Positions 17,606-26,700 of a stretch of DNA of 64,000 nt are shown piece by piece. Source of the DNA: Azospirillum baldaniorum. Its GTDB lineage: Bacteria; Pseudomonadota; Alphaproteobacteria; Azospirillales; Azospirillaceae. The notes below the pieces were generated by a model. That model searched no databases and was not told where the DNA came from. It was given only the letters and a program-made list of their open reading frames with translations. The number at the start of each line of letters is the position of its first letter. Within the stretch, counting starts at the first letter, position 1. The stretch is taken from positions 1,581,001 through 1,645,000 of the forward strand of contig NZ_CP022254.1 of assembly GCF_003119195.2 (NCBI RefSeq), given 5' to 3'. A program made the position numbers and the translations under genes.

Positions 17606-19396
17606 ATGCCGATCTACAAGGCTCCGCTGGAGGATGTCCGCTTCGTCCTCGACGAGATCGTCGGGGCGGGGAAGCTGGCCGAACTGCCGGGTTACGAGGA
17701 CGCCACCCCCGACCTGATCGCCCAGGTCCTGGAAGAGGGCGCCAAGCTGTGCGAGGAGGTGCTGTTCCCGCTGAACCAGTCGGGCGACGGCGAGGGCTGC
17801 ACCTTCGAGAACGGCGTGGTGCGCACGCCCAAGGGTTTCAAGGAGGCGTACGGCACGTACATCGAGGCGGGCTGGCAAGGGCTGTCCTGCGACCCGGCCT
17901 ATGGTGGGCAGGGGCTGCCCAAGCTGGTCAACACCATGCTGGAGGAGTTCATCTGCTCCGCCAACCTCAGCTTCGGCATGTATCCCGGCCTGTCGCTGGG
18001 CGCCTACAACGCGCTCTCCACCTATGGGTCGGAGGCGTTGAAGCAGCGCTTCCTCGGCCGGCTGGTCGACGGCACCTGGGCGGGCACCATGTGCCTGACC
18101 GAGCCGCATTGCGGCACCGACCTGGGGCTGATCCGCACCAAGGCGGTCCCGCAGGAGGACGGCAGCCACACAATCACCGGCACGAAGATCTTCATCTCCG
18201 CCGGCGAGCATGACCTGACCGAGAACATCCTGCACCTCGTGCTGGCGCGGCTGCCCGACGCGCCGGCCGGGACGCGCGGCATCAGCCTGTTCCTGGTGCC
18301 GAAGTTCCTGCCCAACGAGGACGGCGGCGTTGGCCCGCGCAACGGCGTCGCCTGCGGCTCCATTGAGCACAAGATGGGCATCAAGGCCTCGGCGACCTGC
18401 GTCATGAACTTCGAGGACGCCACCGGCTGGCTGGTCGGCGAGCCGCACAAGGGCATGCGGGCGATGTTCGTGATGATGAACGCGGCCCGCCTCGCCGTCG
18501 GCATCCAGGGGCTGGGGGTGGCCGAGGTCAGCTACCAGAACGCGGTGGCCTACGCGAAGGAGCGTCTCCAGGGCCGCTCCCTCAAGGGCGCGGCGCACCC
18601 CGACAAGCCGGCCGACCCGATCATCGTGCATCCCGACGTGCGGCGGAACCTGCTGACCGCCCGCGCTTACACCGAGGGCGCCCGCGCGCTCGGTGCCCTG
18701 GTCGGCTACAAGCTGGACGTGGCGGAGAAGCACGCGGACGAAAAGACGCGCAAGGAGGCGGACGAATTCGTCCAGCTGATGACGCCGATCGTCAAGGCTC
18801 TGTTCACCGACATCGGCTTCGAGTCGGCCAACATCGCCGTGCAGGTGCATGGCGGGCATGGCTTCATCTGGGAAACCGGGGTGGAGCAGTATGTCCGCGA
18901 CGCCCGCATCTGCCAGATCTACGAGGGCACCAACGGCGTCCAGGCGCTGGACCTCGTGGGGCGCAAGCTGCCGCAGGACATGGGACGGCTGCTGCGCCGC
19001 TTCTTCCACCCCGTCGGCGCCGAGATCGAGGCCGACATGGAAAACGAGGAGTTGGCCGAGTTCGTCCTTCCGCTCGCCAAGGCCTTCGCCAAGCTCCAGC
19101 AGGCGACCGCCATCATCGCGCAGAAGGGGCTGAAGGACCCGGAGGAGGCGGGGGCCGCCGCCACCGACTATCTGCGGCTGTTCGGTCTGGTGGCGCTCGG
19201 CTGGATGTGGCTGAGGATGGTCAAGGCCGCCCAGGCGAAGCTGGCGGCAGGGGAGGGCAACGCGGCCTTCCTTGAAGCCAAGATCAGGACGGCCCGATTC
19301 TACATGGCGAAACTGTTGCCGCAGACGAACGCACTGTTCATCACCATCATGGCCGGGTCCAAGCCTCTGATGGAGATGGAGGAGGCCGCCTTCTGA
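17606..19396 (+). CDS. Acyl-CoA dehydrogenase (FadE/DmdC-like, long form)
   Basis: 596 aa. FAD-dependent first step of beta-oxidation. Signatures are MCLTEPHCGTDLGLIRTKAV, then ITGTKIFISAGEHDL (FAD/substrate site), VQVHGGHGFIWETGVEQYVR and ARICQIYEGTNGVQALDLVG. An extended C-terminal domain of about 130 residues (from about 465) is typical of the 590-600 aa acyl-CoA dehydrogenases that include 3-methylmercaptopropionyl-CoA dehydrogenase. Within this fad operon a fatty acyl-CoA substrate is more likely; chain length is not decidable. Last gene of the operon; no clear terminator was seen. Confidence 0.92.
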   Translation: MPIYKAPLEDVRFVLDEIVGAGKLAELPGYEDATPDLIAQVLEEGAKLCEEVLFPLNQSGDGEGCTFENGVVRTPKGFKEAYGTYIEAGWQGLSCDPAYGGQGLPKLVNTMLEEFICSANLSFGMYPGLSLGAYNALSTYGSEALKQRFLGRLVDGTWAGTMCLTEPHCGTDLGLIRTKAVPQEDGSHTITGTKIFISAGEHDLTENILHLVLARLPDAPAGTRGISLFLVPKFLPNEDGGVGPRNGVACGSIEHKMGIKASATCVMNFEDATGWLVGEPHKGMRAMFVMMNAARLAVGIQGLGVAEVSYQNAVAYAKERLQGRSLKGAAHPDKPADPIIVHPDVRRNLLTARAYTEGARALGALVGYKLDVAEKHADEKTRKEADEFVQLMTPIVKALFTDIGFESANIAVQVHGGHGFIWETGVEQYVRDARICQIYEGTNGVQALDLVGRKLPQDMGRLLRRFFHPVGAEIEADMENEELAEFVLPLAKAFAKLQQATAIIAQKGLKDPEEAGAAATDYLRLFGLVALGWMWLRMVKAAQAKLAAGEGNAAFLEAKIRTARFYMAKLLPQTNALFITIMAGSKPLMEMEEAAF

Positions 19397-19518
19397 GGAT
19401 CAGCCTTACGGGGTCTATGTCTTTGGTCCGGGATCGGTGTATGCTGCACCGGTTCCGGCCTTTTCGTTTCGAGAGATGCGAAAGATAGAAAGTACGAAAA
19501 CGACGGCTCTTTGTCATG

Positions 19519-19537
19519 ATCAAGCCTATGGCTTGAT
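19519..19537. repeat. Perfect 8-bp inverted repeat in AT-rich gap
   Basis: ATCAAGCC (19519-19526), TAT loop, GGCTTGAT (19530-19537). The 3-nt loop would make a tight RNA hairpin; as DNA it could be an operator. It is not followed by a T-run. Confidence 0.55.
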
Positions 19538-19597
19538 ACAAACGTGTTCACTTTCGTCATGGATGGACGACGCGCGAAATGGATATTGCTGTTGCTC

Positions 19598-19612
19598 AGC
19601 AATGCCATTGCT
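19598..19612. repeat. 15-bp near-perfect palindrome in AT-rich gap
   Basis: AGCAATG-C-CATTGCT, symmetric in all 7 pairs around one central base. It is also framed by the direct repeat TTGCTCAG. It is more likely a protein-binding site than a hairpin because it has no loop. Confidence 0.5.
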
Positions 19613-19844
19613 CAGAGGCTGTTATGTGACAAAGGTTAAATTCAGGTTGTCCAACCCCACCGAATCGTGGTACATCCGATGTGTCATTACCCTGCATAAG
19701 GACTTTCTACACCTTTTGGAATTGGGTCATATGATGCTTGAAAATGACCTTCATTTTTTCCGAAACTGAGGTTTGGAACATTGGCCTTGTGTCAGGGCTG
19801 TACGTTCGGACCATTGAAAGCACTGAGTACGGGGGCACCACCAG

Positions 19845-20489
19845 ATGAAAATCCTGATCGGAGACGACCATGTGCTTTTCCGGGAGGGATTGCGCAGGCT
19901 GCTGGAGCAGCTGAAGGAGGGTGCCAGCTTTGAGGAAGCCAGCAACTTTGATGAGCTTCTGGAAAAGGCTGGCAAGGGCGAGACCTACGATCTTGTCCTG
20001 ACCGATCTGCGCATGCCCGGTTGGCCCGGCTTCTCCGGCATCCAAGACCTGCGGGGAAAGCAACCCGACTCCAAGGTCGTGGTCGTGTCGGCGTCCGAGG
20101 CGCATCACGACCTTCGCGACGCGCTGGAGCATGGCGCCGCAGGCTACATCCCGAAATCCTCCAGCGTGAAGATCATGCTCAGCGCGCTGGATCTCATCTT
20201 CTCCGGCGGCGTCTATGTGCCGCCGACCGTGCTGCGTGAATCCGGGGAGGCGGAAGTGCGCGTCGGCGCCATCCCGCCCAGCGACCCGCAGCTCGACCAT
20301 CTGCTGACCCAGCGTCAGCGCGAGGTTCTGGACCGCCTGCGCGAAGGCAAGTCCAACAAGCAGATCGCCCATGAGCTGGGCCTGTCGGAAGGCACGGTGA
20401 AGATCCACATGACGGCGATCTTCAAGTCGCTGGGTGTGCGCAACCGCACCCAGGCCGCCATGGCCTTCCCGCAGTCGCACTCCGCCTGA
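19845..20489 (+). CDS. NarL/FixJ-family (LuxR-type) response regulator
   Basis: 214 aa. The receiver domain (residues 1-120) has the acidic pair GDDHV near the N-terminus, phospho-acceptor Asp54 in LVLTDLRMPG, the Ser of VVVVSASEA and the Lys in GYIPKSS. The LuxR HTH (about 150-205) reads LTQRQREVLDRLREGKSNKQ, then IAHELGLSEGTVKIHMTAIF. No kinase gene is adjacent, so it is an orphan; its partner may be one of the two kinases in the window or a distant one. It is preceded by an unusually long AT-rich upstream region and followed by a strong terminator. Confidence 0.93.
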   Translation: MKILIGDDHVLFREGLRRLLEQLKEGASFEEASNFDELLEKAGKGETYDLVLTDLRMPGWPGFSGIQDLRGKQPDSKVVVVSASEAHHDLRDALEHGAAGYIPKSSSVKIMLSALDLIFSGGVYVPPTVLRESGEAEVRVGAIPPSDPQLDHLLTQRQREVLDRLREGKSNKQIAHELGLSEGTVKIHMTAIFKSLGVRNRTQAAMAFPQSHSA

Positions 20490-20524
20490 ACGGCCGGACT
20501 GAACGTTCGGTTGTCTTACCTTTG

Positions 20525-20556
20525 AAAACGCCCGCGGGATCGTCCGCGGGCGTTTT
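20525..20556 (+). terminator. Rho-independent terminator of the response regulator gene
   Basis: 13-bp stem AAAACGCCCGCGG (20525-20537) / CCGCGGGCGTTTT (20544-20556) with a 6-nt loop, followed by CGTT. It may also work for the leftward CBS gene, which ends at 20581. Confidence 0.88.
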
Positions 20557-20580
20557 CGTTCATGGGATGGCGGGTAAGGC

Positions 20581-21015
20581 TCAGCCCATTCCGGCGACGT
20601 AGCCGCGCAGGGACTCGACCTCCAGTTCCGCGTCGTCCAGCCGCGCCTTCACGATGTCGCCGATGCTGACCAGCCCGACGAGTTCACCGTCCTCCAGGAT
20701 CGGCAGATGGCGGATGCGGCGCTGCGTCATGACGCCCATGATCTGGGACACCGTGTCGGCCGGGCTCCCGGTGACGAGGTCCCGCGTCATCAATTCGCCG
20801 ACTGGCCGTTCCAGGGCGGAAGCTCCATCCGCGGCAACGGCGCGGACGATGTCGCGTTCCGAGAGGATGCCGGCAGGCCGGCCGTCATCCCGCATCACCA
20901 GGACGGCGCCGATTTTGTGATGGGCGAGCTTGCGGGCGACCGCGTCGATCCGGTCGTCCGGATTGGCGGTGATGATCTCCGTGCCCTTCCTCTTCAAGAC
21001 GGCGGCAATGTGCAT
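20581..21015 (-). CDS. Two-CBS-domain protein
   Basis: 144 aa made almost entirely of two CBS motifs: about residues 15-70 (ITANPDDRIDAVARKLAHHK, then GAVLVMRDDGRPAGILSERD) and about 80-135 (ITGSPADTVSQ-type strand, RRIRHLPILEDGELVGLVSI, GDIVKARL). Stand-alone CBS pairs bind adenosine nucleotides (AMP, ATP, NAD or SAM) and modulate partner proteins; the partner here is unknown. The start has GGAGGAAG about 8 nt upstream. Transcribed alone; the ompW terminator lies just upstream. Confidence 0.88.
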   Translation of the reverse strand: MHIAAVLKRKGTEIITANPDDRIDAVARKLAHHKIGAVLVMRDDGRPAGILSERDIVRAVAADGASALERPVGELMTRDLVTGSPADTVSQIMGVMTQRRIRHLPILEDGELVGLVSIGDIVKARLDDAELEVESLRGYVAGMG

Positions 21016-21083
21016 GGTTGTGCTTCCTCCCGCGCGGATTCACGAAAGGGAATGCTCACCCACTGTCGCTGCTGTAGGAAGTC

Positions 21084-21128
21084 GCAAAAAGGAACAGGCC
21101 GGATACCTCTTTCGGGGTAGCCGGCCTG
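21084..21128 (-). terminator. Rho-independent terminator of ompW
   Basis: On the minus strand CAGGCCGG (21128-21121) pairs with CCGGCCTG (21102-21095). An inner TACC/GGTA extension continues the stem, which is followed by TTCCTTTTTG. It lies about 50 nt after the ompW stop. Confidence 0.85.
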
Positions 21129-21178
21129 AATCCCATGGCCTCGCGAGGCCTCCCGTGGGGAGGCCGCGGAGACGCCGA

Positions 21179-21877
21179 TTAGAAGCGGTAACCGACGCCG
21201 ATGCCGATCAGCCACGGATCGATCTTGACGTCCGAGGTGACCGGAACGCCGCTGACGTTGGCGGTCACGTCGGTCTTCAGGAAGATCTTCTTGACGTCGA
21301 GGTTCAGCGACCAGTTGCCGGTCAGGGCAACGTCGACACCAGCCTGCAGGGCCCAGCCGAAGCGGTTCTTGTAGTCGACGGTGTTGGTCGTGAAGCCGTC
21401 CGCGTTGGTGCTGCGGGCGGCGGTCTCGTCGTAGAACCAGGTGTAGTTGATGCCGGCGCCGACGTACGGGCTGACGCGCTCCTTCGTGAAGAAGTGGTAC
21501 TGGGCGGTCAGGGTCGGCGGCAGGAGCGAGACCTTGCCCACGTCGATGTCGTGGCCGGTGATCAGCGAACCGGAAACCTTGTGACGCGTGGTGCCGGCGA
21601 TCAGCTCCAGAGCGATGTTGTCGGTGATGAAGTAGGAGACGTCGAGCTCGGGAATGTAATCGTTCTCGATGTCCACGCTGCCGATGTTGCTGCCGCCGAA
21701 CGGACCGCCGCCGATCAGGTCACCATTCTCCTGCGGGATCACGGCGAGGGCGCGCGCGCGCACCAGGATGTCACCGGCAGACTTGCCCTTGAAATCCTGG
21801 GCCAGCGACGGGGAGGAAACGGCGGCAAGAGCCGTGGTCGCCAGCAGGGCGGCGGCGGCGCGCTTCAGGAAAGTCAT
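21179..21877 (-). CDS. ompW: OmpW-family outer membrane protein
   Basis: 232 aa. Signal peptide MTFLKRAAAALLATTALAAV, cleavage near SLA-QD. Eight-stranded beta-barrel pattern of OmpW: the N-terminal ILVRARALAVIPQE, then IPELDVSYFITDNIALELIAG, SLLPPTLTAQYHFFTKERVS, PYVGAGINYTWFYDE and the C-terminal aromatic WLIGIGVGYRF, which marks BamA-dependent insertion. OmpW forms a narrow hydrophobic channel implicated in small-molecule uptake and stress responses. Monocistronic with its own terminator. No FNR box is seen upstream, although enterobacterial ompW can be oxygen-controlled. Confidence 0.95.
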   Translation of the reverse strand: MTFLKRAAAALLATTALAAVSSPSLAQDFKGKSAGDILVRARALAVIPQENGDLIGGGPFGGSNIGSVDIENDYIPELDVSYFITDNIALELIAGTTRHKVSGSLITGHDIDVGKVSLLPPTLTAQYHFFTKERVSPYVGAGINYTWFYDETAARSTNADGFTTNTVDYKNRFGWALQAGVDVALTGNWSLNLDVKKIFLKTDVTANVSGVPVTSDVKIDPWLIGIGVGYRF

Positions 21878-21966
21878 GGGATTCGCTCCAGGGCAGAATT
21901 AGCTGATGTCGTTTTTTTGGCTTAATGCCTGGAGATGTATTACCAGAGTTTTTCTAGGGTTGCTAT

Positions 21967-21999
21967 GCCGCCTCAACCAAAACGTCATAGTGAGGCGGC
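21967..21999. terminator. Hairpin between ompW and lipoprotein gene (possible terminator)
   Basis: 9-bp perfect stem GCCGCCTCA (21967-21975) / TGAGGCGGC (21991-21999) with a 15-nt loop and only a short TTT on the plus side. It lies 40-70 nt past the lipoprotein stop, so it may end that minus-strand unit inefficiently. Confidence 0.45.
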
Positions 22000-22037
22000 T
22001 TTGCAACAGCGACGAGTTGTCGCATGGACTGGAACTC

Positions 22038-22511
22038 TTAACGCGCTGGGGCCATGGACGGTTGTGGTGACTGTGAGGGGACTTGCCCCAGGCAGTTCTG
22101 TACGATCACGTAGCACTGGCCGAGTCGGCTTCCGCCGCTGGACGACCCGCCATAGACGATGCGTTCCACCGCGCCGTGGCGCAGCGTGAAGGTCGCCTCG
22201 CAATCGACGCTGGTCACATCGTAGCCGTAGCCGCCCCATCCGCCGTAGGGATAGCCCCAGTAGCCGCCGTAACCGCCCCAGGACGGGTAGGAATACAGCC
22301 GGTTGCTGCGGTAGGTGAAGAACTCCAGGTCCCCGGCGGTGGCCTGCCGTTCGGGAACGCCGGCGCAGGACAGCAGCGTCTGCTTCGGCATGCCGATCAG
22401 CGCGTTCTGCGCGACCATCGCCTGATCGGCGGCCGGGTTGGCGCAGCCGCCCAGAAGGCCGCCAACCAGAAGAACCGCAACGAAACCGCTTCCGCTCATC
22501 GTCCCGCGCAT
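22038..22511 (-). CDS. Small outer-membrane or periplasmic lipoprotein
   Basis: 157 aa from ATG 22511 (GGGAGA about 7 nt upstream). It has a lipoprotein signal MRGTMSGSGFVAVLLVGGLLG followed by GC, i.e. lipobox LLGGC. The mature part begins ANPAADQAMVAQNALIGMPK, then QTLLSCAGVPERQAT, a pattern seen in small alphaproteobacterial lipoproteins with a SmpA/OmlA-like fold. A Gly/Tyr-rich loop (YSYPSWGGYGGYWGYPYGGW) follows. The function is unknown. It starts 14 nt after the oxidoreductase stop and is probably cotranscribed with it. Confidence 0.8.
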   Translation of the reverse strand: MRGTMSGSGFVAVLLVGGLLGGCANPAADQAMVAQNALIGMPKQTLLSCAGVPERQATAGDLEFFTYRSNRLYSYPSWGGYGGYWGYPYGGWGGYGYDVTSVDCEATFTLRHGAVERIVYGGSSSGGSRLGQCYVIVQNCLGQVPSQSPQPSMAPAR

Positions 22512-22525
22512 CACCGTGTCTCCCG

Positions 22526-23686
22526 TCAGGGGCGCCGCAGCCGGGCCGGCGCCAGATCCTCCGCACGCACGCCGAGCGCCGCAACCTCCGGCGGCAGGCC
22601 GCGTCCGGTCGCCAGGGCCGCCGCGGTGCGGCCCATGGCCGGCGCCGTCTGGATGCCGTAGCCGCCCTGACCGGCCAGCCAGAAGAAGCCGTCCGCGGAC
22701 TCGTCGTACCCCACCACCATCACCTTGTCGGCGACGAAGCTGCGCAGGCCCGCCCATTTGTGCGTGATACGTCGAACGGAAAACCGCACCGCCTGTTCCA
22801 TGCGGTCGATGGCGACGGCGATGTCCAACTCCTCCGGTTGAACGTCGCAGGGCTCCACGGGCGTCTCATCGGCGGGGGAGAGCAGCAGCCGGCCCGATTC
22901 CGGCTTCATGTAGAACCGCTCGTCCACATCGATGGTCATGGGCCAGTCGGCGAGTCCCGCCCCGTCCGCCGGGTCGGCGAGCATGGGATCGGCGAACACC
23001 GGATCGAAGGTAATGGCGGTGCGCCGCTTCGGCACCAGCCCAACGGGGCGCGCCCCCGCCATTTCCGCCAGAACGTCGGCCCAGGCACCCGCCGCGTTGA
23101 CCAGCACCGGGGCGGCGAAGTCGCCCGCCGGGGTGGAGGCGATCCACAGCCCGTCGCGCCGTTCCAGCGCCGTCACCCCGGCGTCGGTCACCAGCCGCCC
23201 GCCGCGCGCCTTCAATCCGCGCAGATAGCCGCTGTGGATGGCGTGGACGTCCATGTCCATGGCCGCCGGCTCCCACACCGCGCCGTCCACGTAATCGGCC
23301 TTGAGGAAAGGGGCGCGGGCAAGCGCCTGGGCGCGGTCGAGGCGCTCCACGGTCGGGGTCAGCCGGCGGCCTTCGGTGAAATCGCGGTCGAGTGCTGAGG
23401 TCTGGTCGGCGCGTCCGATCAGCAGGACGCCGCGCGGCGTCAGCAGGGGATGTTCCGAAAAGCCCTGCGGCGGGTTGGTGTAGAAATCCCAGCTCGCCAC
23501 CGTCAGCGCACGGACCACCGGATGCCCATAGGTCTGGGTGTAGAGCGCCGCCGACCGGCCGGTGGAGTGGTAGCCGGGCTGGCTCTCGCGCTCCAGCACG
23601 ACGACGCTGCCGTGCGCCGCCAGCTCATAGGCCGCCGAGGCGCCGGCCATGCCGCCGCCGACGATCAGGAAATCCACCCGTTCCAC
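22526..23686 (-). CDS. FAD-dependent oxidoreductase (DAO / glycine oxidase-like)
   Basis: 386 aa from GTG 23686, which has AGGGAG at optimal spacing; another GTG two codons upstream is too close to that site. The N-terminal dinucleotide fold reads VDFLIVGGGMAGASAAYELA, ending the first strand with a Glu in VVVLERE. DAO-family features are YHSTGRSAALYTQTYG, VLVNAAGAWADVLAEMAG and the C-terminal FFWLAGQGGYGIQTAPAMGR. It oxidises an amine or amino acid with FAD; the substrate is unknown. It is followed by the lipoprotein gene. Confidence 0.88.
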   Translation of the reverse strand: MERVDFLIVGGGMAGASAAYELAAHGSVVVLERESQPGYHSTGRSAALYTQTYGHPVVRALTVASWDFYTNPPQGFSEHPLLTPRGVLLIGRADQTSALDRDFTEGRRLTPTVERLDRAQALARAPFLKADYVDGAVWEPAAMDMDVHAIHSGYLRGLKARGGRLVTDAGVTALERRDGLWIASTPAGDFAAPVLVNAAGAWADVLAEMAGARPVGLVPKRRTAITFDPVFADPMLADPADGAGLADWPMTIDVDERFYMKPESGRLLLSPADETPVEPCDVQPEELDIAVAIDRMEQAVRFSVRRITHKWAGLRSFVADKVMVVGYDESADGFFWLAGQGGYGIQTAPAMGRTAAALATGRGLPPEVAALGVRAEDLAPARLRRP

Positions 23687-23794
23687 GTCCACTCTCCCTT
23701 TCCGGCGACCGGCCGGTCATTCATCCGCCTTATCTTAGGCGCCCGGGAGGACGGAATGAAGCTGTGAAAGCCTGCGAACGGGAGCTGGAGCCGG

Positions 23795-26700
23795 TTACGC
23801 CGCCCCGCGCAGTTCCTCGGCCTTCTGCAGATCCACGCTGACCAGCTGCGACACGCCCCGCTCCACCATGGTCACGCCGAACAGCCGGTCCACCCGGGCC
23901 ATGGTCAGGCGGTGGTGGGTGATGATGAGGAAGCGGGTGTTGCCCTCCCGCGCGATGTCCTCAACCAGATCGCAGAAGCGGCCGACATTGGCCTCGTCCA
24001 GCGGCGCGTCCACCTCATCCAGCACGCAGATCGGGGCGGGGTTGGAGCGGAAGACGGCGAACAGCAGCGACAGCGCGGTCAGGGCCTGCTCGCCGCCCGA
24101 CAGCAGCGACAGCACCTGAAGCTTCTTGCCCGGCGGGCTGGCGTAGATCTCAAGCCCGGCCTGCAGCGGGTCCTCGGCGTTGACCAGCTCCAGATGCGCC
24201 TTGCCGCCGCCGAACAGGCGGATGAACAGCTCTTGGAAGTTGCGGTTCACCGTGTCGAAGGAGGCGACCAGACGCTCCCGCGCCTCGCGGTTCAGGCTGG
24301 CGATGCCCTGGCGCAGGCGGGCGATGGCGCTGACCAGATCCTCGCGCTCGGTCTGCAGCGTGCCGATCTGCGTTTCCAACTCCGCCGCCTCGATCTCGGC
24401 GCGCAGATTGACCGGCCCCATGTTCTCCCGCTCGCGGGTCAGCTTGTCGAGGCGCGATTCAACGACGGCCACGTCGGGCATCGCCTCGTCGGCGGGCAGG
24501 TCGGCGGCGGCACGGGTCTGCTCGGGGCGGCAGTTCAGCCGCTCGGCGATGCGCTCGGTCAGGGTCTGGCCGTTCTGCAGCGCGGCGGAGACGGCGGCCT
24601 CGGCGTGAGCACGGGCCTCGCGGGCGTCGGCCAAGCCGGACTCGGCCTGCTTCAGCAGCTTTTCGGTCTCGGCCAACCGGTTTTCCGCCTCGGCCAGGGC
24701 GTCGGCGGCGCGCTTGCGGGCGCGCTCGGCCTCGCTGATCCGGCCGAGCAGGGCCTGCCGGTCGGCCTCGATCGCCGCCGGGCGGCTTTGCAACTGGACG
24801 AGGTCGGTTTCGGCGGCGGCGGCGCGCTCCCTCAATTCGGCCACGCGGCCGCCCGCCCCGGCGGAGCGGGTGCCCCAGGAGGCGACGTCCTGCTGGATGG
24901 CGGACAAGCGCTGGCGGCGGGACTGCGCCTCGCGGGTCAGGCGGTCCAGCGCGTTCTGTTTTTCGGCCAGGACGGCGCGGTGCTCGGCGAGCGTGGCGCG
25001 GCGCTCGTTGACGGCGTCGCGGCCCTCGCGCGGGTCGGGCAGGGCGTCCAGCAGCTCCCGCGCCTCCTCCAGAGCGGCCTCGGCCTCCTGCCGGTCGGTG
25101 TCCAGCCGCGCGATGCCATCGACCACGGCCGCCAGCTTCGACGCGGCGGCGTCGGCCTCGCGGGCCAGCTTGGCGTGGCGGTCGCGGGCGGCGGTCACCC
25201 CGGCGAAGGCGTCGCGCACCGCGTCGCGGGCGCGGCGGTCGGCCTGGGCGGCCTCCTCGACGGCGCGCTTGGCTTCGTCCAGGGCGTCGCGGGCGACCTC
25301 CAGCCGCTCGTCGGCGAGGTCCAGTTCGCCGCGCAGCTCGTTCAGGCGGTTGCGCTGCTTCAGGCGGACGGCGGCGGCGGTCGGCGCGCCGGCCTGAACG
25401 GTCAGCCCGTCCCAGCGCCACGCCCCGCCGTCGCGGCTGACCAGGGTCTGGCCGGGCGCGAGACCAGCGGCCAGGGCCGCACCCGCCGCGTCGTCGGCGA
25501 CCACGCCGATGTGCGACAGGGCGCGGGCGGCGGCGTCCGGTCCCTGGACGTGGGCGGCCAGCGGCTCCGCCCCGGTGGGCAGAGGAGCGGCGGCGTGGTA
25601 GGGCGGCAGGGGACGCCAATGGACCGGAGCGGCCTCGTCCAGCGGGGCGGTCAGCGCGTCGCCCAGCGCCGCCGCCAGGGCGCCCTCATAGCCAGGGGCG
25701 ACGGTCACCGCGTCGACCAGCGGCGGAAACAGGTCGCCCGCCCCGGCGGACAGCAGTTCGGCCAGCGCCTTCTCCTCCGCCTTCAGCTTGGCGCGGGCGG
25801 ATTCGGCGGTTTGCAGGGCTTCGCGGGCGCGGGCCTGGGCGGGTTCGGCGTCGGTCTTGGCGCGCTCGGCCCGTTCGGCGGCCTCGCGGGCGTCCTCCAG
25901 CCGCTGTTCGGCCAGCTCGACGGCCAGTTCGGACTCGGCCACGTCGGCGCGGGCGGCGGTCTCGCGCTCCAGCGCGTCGCGCTGCGCCTGCTGCTCGGCG
26001 AGGCGCTTGGCGAGTCCGGAGGCCCGTGTTTCAAAATCAGCGACCTGCCGCTGGGTGGCGGCGCGGCGGGCCTCGTCGGCGGCGGTCTGCTCGGTCAGGC
26101 GGGTCAGTTCGCGGTCGAGCGCCTCCACCGCCTCCCGCGCGTCGGCCAGCGCGTCGCGCGCGGCCTCCTCCAGCATCTCCTCGTCGGCCTGGGCTTCGAG
26201 GAGCCGGTCGCGCTCGGCCTCCAGCCGGGCCAAGGCGTCGCCGGCGTCGGCGGCCAGAGCCTCCTCGCGGCCGAGGTCGCCGGCGATCTGCTGAAGGCGG
26301 GAGAGCAGGGCGCGCTGCTGCTCGGCGACCCGCTTCTCCTCGGCGTCGAGCTGTTCCTTGGCGATGACCAGCCGTTGCAGGGCGGCCGCCGCTGCCGCTT
26401 CGGTCTGGCGCTTCTCCGGCAACCCGGCGGCGTCGTCGGTGCGGCGGGTGGTCAGTTGGGTGACCGCCAGCATCAACTCCCGCACCGCGCCCTCGGCCTT
26501 GGCAAAGGCGCCGCGGGCGCGCGCCAGCTCGCCTTCATGGGCGATCCAGCGCAGGTGCCAGAGCACCGCCTCCGCCTTGCGGATCTGTTCCGACAGGTTG
26601 CGGTAGCGGGCGGCCTGCCGCGCCTGCTTCTTCAGGCTTTGAAGCTGGGTGTCCATGGCCCCGATCACGTCGTCGAGGCGCATGAGGTTGGCTTCGGCCG

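Larger units (their letters stand above)
19397..19844. other. AT-rich regulatory gap upstream of the response regulator
   Basis: 448 bp with markedly lower GC than its flanks. A 110-codon open frame on the plus strand has no protein-like features and was rejected. Two strong palindromes (19519-19537 and 19598-19612) are listed separately. The composition suggests a long promoter/leader region, perhaps with an unannotated transcript. Confidence 0.45.

Noticed and set aside
19722..19738. Sigma-54-like TTGGG...TGC upstream of the response regulator
   Set aside because: Spacing is right but the central CAC of the -24 element and the T of TTGC are missing; too weak to call.
19437..19769. Possible 110-aa gene in the AT-rich gap
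   Set aside because: Composition and sequence are not protein-like, it crosses both palindromes, and no ribosome binding site is evident.
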